Below the pieces are notes generated by a model. That model saw only the letters and a program-made list of their open reading frames with translations, was not told the DNA's origin and did not search any database. The position numbers and the translations under genes were made by a program. A stretch of 5,968 bases of DNA from Bacteroidota bacterium (GTDB taxonomy: Bacteria > Bacteroidota > Bacteroidia > Chitinophagales > Chitinophagaceae), in the NCBI GenBank assembly GCA_005883855.1, contig VBAU01000338.1:1432-7399 (forward strand). Direction: 5' to 3'. Shown here piece after piece: positions 1-5,418 of this stretch (the stretch's first letter is position 1; the number at the start of each line of letters is the position of its first letter).

Positions 1-183
1 GTTCTTGCAATGAATGAGATTTACGCCACGCCACTGTTTCTCTTTATAGGGGTTAAGATTAGAAGTGTAAACAAATACGCGGTGCCCTCTCTGAACCAGG
101 CCCAAAGCAAGATGTTCGGCAAACTGTTCAAAACCTCCGTAGGAGTTTGGGATGCCTCTCGTTCCAAGTATTCCGATTTTCAT
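1..183 (-). CDS. GT4 glycosyltransferase, DUF1972-type N-terminus (partial)
   Basis: These are the first 61 residues of a gene that continues past the left edge. The reverse-strand ATG is at 183..181 and the protein begins MKIGILGTRGIPNSYGGFEQ. The GTRGIPxxYGGFE signature, with its glycine-rich loop after the first beta strand, is the hallmark of the DUF1972 (GT4-like, 'rhamnosyltransferase'-type) N-terminal domain. Such enzymes transfer a sugar from a nucleotide donor during extracellular polysaccharide or O-antigen synthesis, at the cytoplasmic face of the inner membrane. The following helix (FEQFAEHLALGLVQRGHRV) and strand (VFVYTS) fit the usual GT-B N-terminal Rossmann fold. The ATG comes one base after the TAA of the upstream glycosyltransferase (TAA-A-ATG), so co-transcription and translational coupling are very likely. 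Donor and acceptor cannot be told from the fragment, and the catalytic C-terminal domain is outside the window. Confidence 0.88.
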   Translation of the reverse strand, partial: MKIGILGTRGIPNSYGGFEQFAEHLALGLVQRGHRVFVYTSNLNPYKEKQWRGVNLIHCKN

Positions 184-184
184 T

Positions 185-1300
185 TTATGGTTTATCAAGG
201 ACCGCAAAAATGCTTTTCATAATTCCCTCCGCTGTTCTTCGCCAGCTGTATTGAGATGACCATTGCAATCCCTCTGTCACTTTTTGATGGTATAGACCAT
301 CATTTTGCAAGAGGTCATTTATTTTTTCGGCAATAGCCCTGGGGTCATGTGGATCGATAAACAGCGCTGCATTGTCACAAACTTCCGGCATGGCGGTGTT
401 GTTCGAGACAATAACCGGGACGCCAGACGCCATTGCCTCCAGCGGTGGCAGGCCGAAACCTTCCGCGAACGATGGAAAGCAAAATATGTTAGCCATCGCG
501 TAAAGGGCGCTAAGTTCTTCATCAGTAACCGCCCCTGTAAAAATGATTCTCTTCCGGATGTTCTTTTCAGAACTCAAATGATCGATCGGCGCTTTTTTCC
601 AACTGCGGTCACCAGCTATTACCAGGGAAATGTTTTGATTATTTACTGCAGGTAGCGACCTGATAAGTCCCTGGATATTTTTTCTCGAATTCAAGCGGCC
701 AACAAAAAGTATATACAGATCGGGCAAACTATATTTCTGTCTAATCGTTTTTAGGAATTCGTTGTCGTGCTGGTGCCGCGGTCTAAAAATACTCTTCACG
801 CCAAGTGGTACGATATCGACCTGCTGTGTGGCCTTCGTAAAACGTAGTCTTTCTAATTCTCTGCTAACATATTCAGTTGTGGTAACAATTCGATCCGCAA
901 AAACGATTGTCCATTTCACGGGTTTGAAGTAAAGCCGCTCTTTCCAGGTAAAATGCTCAGGATAATTTTTGAAAAGCACATCATGAATAAAGACAATTGA
1001 TTTAAATGACTTTCCTCTTGGAGAAAATGTTTGAAATAGCACTGCATCCAGGTTTAGCTGCTTTGCATAACTCGGGAGCACAAACAAGTTAGAGAGCATA
1101 TTGAACCTTGCCCATACATAATGAACCTGCGCAGTCTCCTTACCAAATGGCACAGGGAAGTCTTTGTCTTTTTTATTAAGAAAAATATGCCACTCGACTT
1201 CGGGATGTAATTTGAATAGTTCCAGCAAAATATTTTGGATAAATACCTTGCCGCTGATTTGTCCCCTGAACAGCCATTTTGCGTCAATGCCAATTTTCAT
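185..1300 (-). CDS. GT4 family glycosyltransferase (group 1)
   Basis: This is a 371-residue retaining GT-B glycosyltransferase, probably adding a sugar to a lipid-linked surface-polysaccharide intermediate at the cytoplasmic membrane. The N-terminal acceptor domain starts MKIGIDAKWLFRG and carries an HDV motif near residues 106-108. The C-terminal donor domain has the usual nucleotide-sugar signatures: VGRLNSRKN (200-208), the E-x7-E motif EGFGLPPLE (E280, E288) followed by GVPVIVS, and YSW (351-353) near the end. Length is normal for the family. I chose the ATG at 1300..1298 because the first beta strand should begin at MKIGID. In-frame ATGs at 1318 and 1393 would add 6 or 31 residues; the longest adds a hydrophobic stretch (IKYLIGVVIFILSQGIF) and leaves only about 26 bp before the divergent epimerase. 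It is the first gene of a leftward operon with the DUF1972-type gene. Sugar specificity is unknown. Confidence 0.93.
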   Translation of the reverse strand: MKIGIDAKWLFRGQISGKVFIQNILLELFKLHPEVEWHIFLNKKDKDFPVPFGKETAQVHYVWARFNMLSNLFVLPSYAKQLNLDAVLFQTFSPRGKSFKSIVFIHDVLFKNYPEHFTWKERLYFKPVKWTIVFADRIVTTTEYVSRELERLRFTKATQQVDIVPLGVKSIFRPRHQHDNEFLKTIRQKYSLPDLYILFVGRLNSRKNIQGLIRSLPAVNNQNISLVIAGDRSWKKAPIDHLSSEKNIRKRIIFTGAVTDEELSALYAMANIFCFPSFAEGFGLPPLEAMASGVPVIVSNNTAMPEVCDNAALFIDPHDPRAIAEKINDLLQNDGLYHQKVTEGLQWSSQYSWRRTAEGIMKSIFAVLDKP

Positions 1301-1425
1301 CTTCCTTTTTTCATTCATTGGATCGAACAATATATAGTCAAAGATGCCTTGACTAAGAATAAAAATAACCACACCGATCAAATATTTTATCATTTACTTT
1401 GTTCCGTTTGATCAACTGCATGGCT

Positions 1426-2397
1426 ATGCATTATCTTGTCACGGGCGGCGCAGGTTTTATCGGGAGCCATCTTGTTCGACGTTTGTTGAACGGGAACAAA
1501 GACACAGTTGTCACTTGCATCGACAATTTTGATCCATTTTACTCAAGGGGAATTAAAGAGCTGAACATTTCTGAATTCAAGAATGATTCAAATTTTAGCT
1601 TGCTCAATTATGATCTTGCTACTACTACGGCAAAGCAGCTTGATGAGGCAATCAGGGAACCCGTGGATGTAATTGTTCACCTGGCGGCGAAAGCCGGGGT
1701 GCGGCCAAGTATTTTAAATCCTCTTTCTTATCAGCAGGCGAACGTGATAGGACTTCAAAATATCCTGGATTTTGCAAAAGAAAAAAGCATCAAACAATTT
1801 GTTTTTGCCTCCAGTAGTAGTGTCTATGGTGTGAACGATCATTTTCCGTGGAAAGAAGATGAGCAACTTTTGCCGATTAGCCCATATGCTATGACAAAGT
1901 TGGCCGGAGAGATGCTGGGACACGTGTACAGTAGATTATTCGATATTCGGTTTATTGCGCTTCGCTTTTTCACCGTGTATGGGCCCGGGCAAAGACCTGA
2001 CCTTGCAATTCATAAATTCACTAAATCTATTTTGAATGGGAATCCCATTTCGATGTATGGAGATGGGAGCACAAGCAGAGATTATACTTACATAGACGAC
2101 ACCTTGCAGGGCATTCTCGCCGCGACGAAGTACAATCAAACGAATTTCGAGATCATCAACCTGGGAAACAATTATTCAGTGTCATTAAAAGAATTGATAA
2201 GCTTCATTGAAAAAGTAATCGGCAAAAACGCGGCCATAGAGCGGCTTCCCGAACAACCAGGCGACGTCCCCAAGACATTTGCTGATATTTCAAAAGCGAA
2301 AAGGTTGCTTGGTTATGAGCCAAAGACAAAGTTGAACGAAGGGCTGGAGAAATTCTATGAGTGGTTTGTTCAGCACAAAGAGCAGCTGCTCAAGTGA
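1426..2397 (+). CDS. NAD-dependent sugar-nucleotide epimerase, UDP-glucuronate 4-epimerase-like
   Basis: This is a 323-residue extended-SDR enzyme of the NAD-dependent epimerase/dehydratase family. Visible motifs are the NAD-binding TGGAGFIG (G7, G10, G13), an acidic strand-2 end (D33-N34) that favours NAD over NADP, HLAAKAGVRPS (85-95), the serine-rich active-site strand FASSSSVYG (128-135), and the catalytic Y154-x3-K158 pair in SPYAMTK. FFTVYGPGQRPDLA (181-194) and GDGSTSRDYTYIDD (212-225) match the substrate-side motifs of UDP-glucuronate/UDP-galacturonate 4-epimerases better than GalE or dTDP-glucose dehydratases. It probably interconverts a UDP-hexuronate used by the neighbouring glycosyltransferases, in the cytoplasm. 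I chose the ATG at 1426 because the Rossmann strand begins there (MHYLVTGG); an ATG at 1420 adds two residues and a TTG at 1399 adds nine. A 7/8 match to the Bacteroidota -7 element (TTACTTTG, 1394-1401) lies just upstream but has no clear -33 partner. Epimerase class is secure, exact substrate is inferred. Confidence 0.93.
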   Translation: MHYLVTGGAGFIGSHLVRRLLNGNKDTVVTCIDNFDPFYSRGIKELNISEFKNDSNFSLLNYDLATTTAKQLDEAIREPVDVIVHLAAKAGVRPSILNPLSYQQANVIGLQNILDFAKEKSIKQFVFASSSSVYGVNDHFPWKEDEQLLPISPYAMTKLAGEMLGHVYSRLFDIRFIALRFFTVYGPGQRPDLAIHKFTKSILNGNPISMYGDGSTSRDYTYIDDTLQGILAATKYNQTNFEIINLGNNYSVSLKELISFIEKVIGKNAAIERLPEQPGDVPKTFADISKAKRLLGYEPKTKLNEGLEKFYEWFVQHKEQLLK

Positions 2398-2426
2398 GTT
2401 GTTCTCAGTACTCGTAGCTTGCTTCG

Positions 2427-2480
2427 CTTCAACAGGCTGAGCGCCCGGCTACTGGCGGTTCAGGCTCGCACTGACGAACA
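2427..2480. repeat. GC-rich intergenic block resembling an interspersed repeat
   Basis: In the gap between the convergent epimerase and GT2 genes, base composition becomes clearly more GC-rich than the flanks. It contains CTTCAACAGGCTGAG (2427-2441), two mismatches from the CTTCGACAGGCTCAG word that I recall as a frequent short intergenic repeat in Bacteroidota genomes. A second, imperfect copy, CAGGCTCGCACTGA, lies at 2461-2474. A weak hairpin (CGCC...GGCG, about 2442-2457) has no U-tract, so it is not a classical terminator. No open frame here looks coding. The repeat assignment is from memory and not from a search. Confidence 0.4.
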
Positions 2481-2486
2481 CTCCGC

Positions 2487-2514
2487 ATTCACCATTCACC
2501 ATTCACGATTCACC
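2487..2514. repeat. Tandem heptamer array, four copies of ATTCAC(C/G)
   Basis: Four head-to-tail 7-bp units fill 2487-2514: ATTCACC, ATTCACC, ATTCACG, ATTCACC, followed by the related ACCATCACACC, which runs into the stop codon of the GT2 gene. The array is not a multiple of three and lies outside any gene. Similar ATTCACC/ATTCACG strings are common between convergent genes in Bacteroidota as far as I recall. They may be slippage-generated microsatellites or part of a larger interspersed element with the GC-rich block just before. Confidence 0.8.
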
Positions 2515-2518
2515 ACCA

Positions 2519-3487
2519 TCACACCGTAATCTCCAGCGAAGGCTTCATTTCCTGTTTCGCCTGGTACACTTTGCGCACCGTGTATGTTTTTTTGTTTTGA
2601 GATTCAAAATAAGTGCGAACGCTGATTTCGGCGAGGATGCCGATTGTAACCAGTTGGATGCCTCCGAGTAAAAAAATCAAACCAAGAATCAGCAAAGGCT
2701 TGCCCCAGATATCGCGGCCCATTATTTTTAAAATCAGCAGGTACAAATTGATGATGGCGCCGATGCCGAAGCTTATGAAACCAATGGTACCGAACAGGTG
2801 CATTGGCTTTTGAATATACTTTCTGAAGAACACCATCAGGACCAGGTCGGACAAAACTCTGAATGTGCGATTGATCCCATATTTGCTTTTTCCGAATTGA
2901 CGCGGGTGATGTTTAACATCTACCTGCGTGATCTTTGCACCCTGAAGTTTTGCAAGTACTGGAATAAAGCGGTGAAGTTCTCCATATAGGTTCAGTTCTT
3001 CGGCGATTTCCCGGCGGAAGAGCTTTAGTGTGCATCCATAATCTTTGATGTACACACCGGTCATGCGGCGAATAATGGAATTGGCAATGGCGCTCGGCAC
3101 TTTACGGAGAAAAACTCCATCCTTCCTGTTCTTGCGGTTCCCCGCCACCACATCCCAGTCTTCTCTTTTGAGTAGATCGAGCATCGCAGGAATGTCCGAC
3201 GGGTCGTTCTGCAGATCACCGTCGAGCAAAGCGATGTAGTGTCCTTTTGAGTGATCAATCCCTGCCATCATTGCCGTGCTTTGGCCATAATTTTTTCTCA
3301 GCTCAACCAGGATTGTTCGTTCATCTGCATAATTCAGCACTTGCATTTTGGTCTTATCGGTTGAACCGTCATCCACAAGGATTATTTCATAATCTGTTCC
3401 ATTTAGTGCCTGCCGAATGCCTTCGAGAAGAGGTTTGATATTTTCCTCTTCATTCATTACAGTTATAACAACAGATAATTCCCGCAT
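2519..3487 (-). CDS. GT2 polyprenyl-phosphate glycosyltransferase with two C-terminal membrane helices
   Basis: This 322-residue enzyme belongs to the dolichol-phosphate-mannose synthase/GtrB/ArnC-like branch of GT2. These enzymes transfer a sugar from a nucleotide donor to undecaprenyl phosphate on the cytoplasmic side of the inner membrane; the lipid-linked sugar is then used for polysaccharide or lipid A modification. The GT-A domain shows SVVITVMNEEENI (5-17), VDDGSTD (38-44), the metal-binding DGD (89-91) in LLDGDLQNDP, HRFIP (172-176) and the QFGKSKYG segment (197-204) typical of this branch. Two membrane helices follow, about 230-253 and 263-287, with a basic cytoplasmic tail. I chose the ATG at 3487 because the first beta strand begins at MRELSVVITV. 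An in-frame ATG at 3532 would add 15 residues, but it overlaps a possible promoter -7 element. The gene converges on the epimerase and diverges from a truncated membrane-protein gene. The sugar is not predictable. Confidence 0.93.
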   Translation of the reverse strand: MRELSVVITVMNEEENIKPLLEGIRQALNGTDYEIILVDDGSTDKTKMQVLNYADERTILVELRKNYGQSTAMMAGIDHSKGHYIALLDGDLQNDPSDIPAMLDLLKREDWDVVAGNRKNRKDGVFLRKVPSAIANSIIRRMTGVYIKDYGCTLKLFRREIAEELNLYGELHRFIPVLAKLQGAKITQVDVKHHPRQFGKSKYGINRTFRVLSDLVLMVFFRKYIQKPMHLFGTIGFISFGIGAIINLYLLILKIMGRDIWGKPLLILGLIFLLGGIQLVTIGILAEISVRTYFESQNKKTYTVRKVYQAKQEMKPSLEITV

Positions 3488-3531
3488 AAATTTCTCGAAA
3501 AGTAAAATGACGTTTCTGTGTTTGTCAGTCA

Positions 3532-3539
3532 TAAAGGTA
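3532..3539 (-). promoter_or_regulatory. Possible -7 promoter element for the GT2 gene
   Basis: The reverse strand reads TACCTTTA, one mismatch from the Bacteroidota TAnnTTTG -7 box, 44 bp upstream of the chosen GT2 start at 3487. It overlaps the alternative ATG at 3532, which would then not be transcribed. No TTTG is found 19-21 nt further upstream, so this is weak. Confidence 0.3.
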
Positions 3540-3569
3540 CGTGAGAATTGAGATTTCGTGTATCTTGCC

Positions 3570-3598
3570 AGCAGGGATCGCCAGTATTTCTCCCTGCT
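3570..3598. repeat. Perfect 8-bp inverted repeat in a divergent intergenic region
   Basis: AGCAGGGA (3570-3577) and TCCCTGCT (3591-3598) are perfect reverse complements separated by 13 bases. The hairpin lies between the GT2 start (3487) and the truncated membrane-protein ATG (3626), with no U-tract on either side. It could be an operator or a 5'-UTR stem of the plus-strand gene, or chance. Confidence 0.45.
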
Positions 3599-3625
3599 TA
3601 TCCGATGGTCTCAGGTTCTGTACAA

Positions 3626-3949
3626 ATGAAATCATTCATTAAAAATAAGCCTGCCTTCATTTTTCTTTTGCCTGTTTTTTTTGTTTTTCACGGGTTCGTT
3701 GAACATTACGACTTTGTTTCGCAAAAAGACGCTTCGCTGCTGCTGTTATTATATATGGCAGGTACCCTGATCATTTTTGGAATATGCTGGCTTTTTTGCC
3801 GCCATGTGAACAACTCAGCATTCATTGCTCTGTTCATAATGTCATTTTTCTTTTTTTCAGTCAAAGATTCCGGCCAATTTCAGGCTTGTCTTTTTCAGCT
3901 TCAAGATTTCAATATTCTCTATGATCGGCTCGGGCGCGAGTATCAATGA
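3626..3949 (+). pseudogene. Truncated N-terminal fragment of a polytopic membrane protein
   Basis: From the ATG at 3626 the frame encodes 107 residues. Roughly the first 78 look like a real membrane protein: a basic start (MKSFIKNK), then helices near 9-26 (AFIFLLPVFFVFHGFVEHYD), 37-59 (SLLLLLYMAGTLIIFGICWLF) and 63-79 (NSAFIALFIMSFFFF), with short polar loops. The LLPVFFVxHGF...D..LLLL pattern resembles, from memory, the start of a larger multi-helix Bacteroidota membrane protein often found near polysaccharide genes. After about position 3857 the residues become polar and patternless, and they run antisense to the last 93 bases of hom. The simplest reading is a gene cut by a deletion or rearrangement whose breakpoint lies near the hom stop codon. 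Alternatively it is an intact small three-helix protein overlapping hom tail to tail. An in-frame TTG at 3548 would add 26 unlikely residues. Confidence 0.5.
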
Positions 3950-5116
3950 AACGTTGTTCTCTCTCCACCAGTTGTTATTTTTTAAATTTTCAAAAGCAAT
4001 TACGCCAATGAGGTATTTCCTGTCCTGTTCAGCGTGCCATTCTTCAATCCATTCAAACTGCTCCCGCGGAATAATATCCCAATCATCAAAACTCACGTAA
4101 ACCTTAAGAAAAATGTCATCGTGCAGCTGGTGTGGCTGGTGATGATAAAGTTTTTTGTATTCATACCTGTATTGGTAGCGGAGGGCTGAAATATCACTCA
4201 AAACCGCGGATGCAGTAGCGAAGCTTCCTGCACCTTTCCCGTAAAAAAATTGCTGATCGGCAAATCCGCTCTCGATCACCACACCGTTGTATTCATTTTT
4301 CACAAACGCCAGGTGATCATCATGTTTCACGAACTGGGGTAGTACGAAGGCGGCTACCTTACCGTTCTGAATTTTTTTCGCCTGGGCTACCAGTTTGATT
4401 TGGTAATTTTTTTCCCTGGCGACCATGGCGTCACTCAACTGAATATTCTGGATGCCATTAAACAAGATATTGTCGATGGTTTCTACTATTCCATAAGCAT
4501 GGGCTAGAAGCAGCGCCCATTTGTTCACCGCATCATAGCCCTCTATGTCAAGTGCCGGGTTGCTTTCTGCAAAGCCCAGCTGTTGCGCCTGCAACAATGC
4601 TTGTTTGAATTCGAGCTTGTCCTCAAAAATCTTTGTGAGAATATAGTTTGTCGACCCGTTTATGATTCCTTTGATTGAGTGTAAAAGATCATTATCATAA
4701 TATTCTTCGAGATTACGAATGATTGGAATAGACGCACAAGCAGCTGCTTCATATAAAAAAGACCTTTCGGTTTGCTGTTGCAACTGCAAGATCTTGTGCA
4801 AATGTTCCGCGATCATTTTCTTGCTGGAGCTCACTACATCCTTCTTATTCCGCAGTGCTTTAGCTATGATACGGAAAGCGGCATCGGCATCATCGATCAC
4901 TTCCACAATTACATTGATCTGGGGGTCGTTCAGCAAAAGATCCCTGTTGGTAGTAAACAGCTCGGCAGGGGCATTTCTTTTCTTTTCGGGATGTTTGATG
5001 CATATTTTTTTGATTGTCGCTTGCAGTGATGGCGTTTGTTGCAGTATTCTGTAAAGTCCTTCACCCACTACACCAAAACCAAAGAGACCTATCACAAGCT
5101 TTTTGTGCGTTTCCAT
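3857..5116 (-). CDS. hom: Homoserine dehydrogenase
   Basis: This 419-residue enzyme reduces aspartate-semialdehyde to homoserine with NAD(P)H, the branch point to threonine and methionine, in the cytoplasm. The nucleotide-binding loop is GLFGFGVVGEG (10-20; G13, G15, G18). The substrate and catalytic region has K99 in VVSSSKK (where many family members read VTANK), EAAACASIPIIRNLEEYYDN (123-142), and GIINGSTNYIL (150-160). The set E184, D190, D195, K199 has exactly the 6-5-4 spacing of E208, D214, D219, K223 in the yeast enzyme. The last 80 or so residues (about 335-419, with FLKVYVSFDD and YLIGVIAF) form a short, ACT-like domain too divergent to call with certainty. The gene stands alone: no aspartokinase is fused and no thrB/thrC or met gene adjoins it within this window. 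The ATG at 5116 follows an A-rich stretch typical of this phylum. Its last 93 bases overlap the plus-strand membrane-protein fragment. Confidence 0.96.
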   Translation of the reverse strand: METHKKLVIGLFGFGVVGEGLYRILQQTPSLQATIKKICIKHPEKKRNAPAELFTTNRDLLLNDPQINVIVEVIDDADAAFRIIAKALRNKKDVVSSSKKMIAEHLHKILQLQQQTERSFLYEAAACASIPIIRNLEEYYDNDLLHSIKGIINGSTNYILTKIFEDKLEFKQALLQAQQLGFAESNPALDIEGYDAVNKWALLLAHAYGIVETIDNILFNGIQNIQLSDAMVAREKNYQIKLVAQAKKIQNGKVAAFVLPQFVKHDDHLAFVKNEYNGVVIESGFADQQFFYGKGAGSFATASAVLSDISALRYQYRYEYKKLYHHQPHQLHDDIFLKVYVSFDDWDIIPREQFEWIEEWHAEQDRKYLIGVIAFENLKNNNWWRENNVSLILAPEPIIENIEILKLKKTSLKLAGIFD

Positions 5117-5181
5117 TTTTTAAAACTATTAAAAGGTTTGTTGTGCAATTTCCTTCATCGGCAAAAAGAAACTATCAACTA

Positions 5182-5260
5182 ACAGACGTTTTATGATTTA
5201 TTTAAATACTAACAAAAAACCCATCCGAAAACCAGATGAGTTCCTAATAAAACGTTCTGT
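5182..5260 (-). repeat. 13-bp inverted repeat enclosing the hom leader hairpin
   Basis: ACAGACGTTTTAT (5182-5194) is the reverse complement of ATAAAACGTTCTGT (5247-5260) apart from one extra T in the right arm, giving a 13-bp stem with a single bulge. The 52 bases between the arms hold the attenuator-like hairpin and U-tract. In the hom transcript this would be a long closing stem around an internal hairpin, an architecture seen in structured regulatory leaders. It could instead mark the ends of a very small mobile-element remnant. No known riboswitch consensus was recognised. Confidence 0.6.
5214..5241 (-). terminator. Attenuator-like intrinsic terminator in the hom leader
   Basis: Read on the minus strand, ACTCATCTG and CGGATGGGT pair as a 9-bp stem (two G-U pairs) with a GTTTT loop, followed directly by a run of six T. 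This is a plausible intrinsic terminator placed about 30 nt after the predicted transcription start and about 97 nt before the hom ATG, hence a candidate attenuator. The preceding AUCCGGA (5271..5265) could pair with UUCGGAU in the hairpin's 3' arm, which would prevent the terminator. That alternative pairing sits at the extreme 5' end of the predicted RNA, so it is uncertain. Confidence 0.55.
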
Positions 5261-5276
5261 ACAATCCGGATAAACG

Positions 5277-5307
5277 CAAAGATAGTTTTCGATTTCCTTC
5301 TTTCAAA
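5277..5307 (-). promoter_or_regulatory. Bacteroidota-type promoter for hom
   Basis: On the minus strand a TTTG (-33 element, 5307..5304) is followed after exactly 19 nt by TATCTTTG (5284..5277), a full match to the TAnnTTTG -7 consensus of the Bacteroidota primary sigma factor. Transcription would start near 5270, giving a leader of about 150 nt before the hom ATG at 5116. It lies just after the terminator of the upstream gene, so hom probably forms its own transcription unit. Confidence 0.8.
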
Positions 5308-5346
5308 TTGGCTGATCACAAAGTCTCTAACAATTGTTCGGGGTGG

Positions 5347-5376
5347 AAAATAAGAAGAGCCCCGAAAAATCGGGGC
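5347..5376 (-). terminator. Intrinsic terminator of the upstream minus-strand gene
   Basis: GCCCCGA (5359-5365) and TCGGGGC (5370-5376) form a perfect 7-bp GC-rich stem with a 4-base loop. On the minus strand it is followed by the T-rich TCTTCTTATTTT (5358..5347). It is about 43 bp past the stop codon of the minus-strand gene ending at 5419, and separates that gene from the hom promoter. Confidence 0.85.
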
Positions 5377-5418
5377 CCATCACGTCCCTAGTCCCTGTAA
5401 GAAAAAATGTCTAAAATT

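Noticed and set aside
305..655. 116-codon plus-strand open frame opposite the GT4 gene
   Set aside because: It is antisense to the donor domain of a well-supported glycosyltransferase and has no domain-like pattern.
1394..1401. TTACTTTG as a promoter -7 box for the epimerase
   Set aside because: It is one mismatch from consensus, but no TTTG occurs 19-21 nt upstream, so it is mentioned with the gene and not annotated separately.
4719..5054. Plus-strand open frames (111 and 85 codons) within the hom region
   Set aside because: They are antisense to the NAD-binding domain of hom; their cysteine/serine-rich composition is typical of a shadow frame.
5129..5158. Nine-codon minus-strand open frame (MKEIAQQTF) 12 nt upstream of hom, as a possible leader peptide
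   Set aside because: It has only one threonine codon, no run of regulatory codons, and no terminator between it and hom, so there is no support for a leader-peptide mechanism.
5117..5270. Known riboswitch (SAM-type) in the hom leader
   Set aside because: I could not match the leader to the conserved core of any riboswitch class I know, despite its secondary-structure potential.
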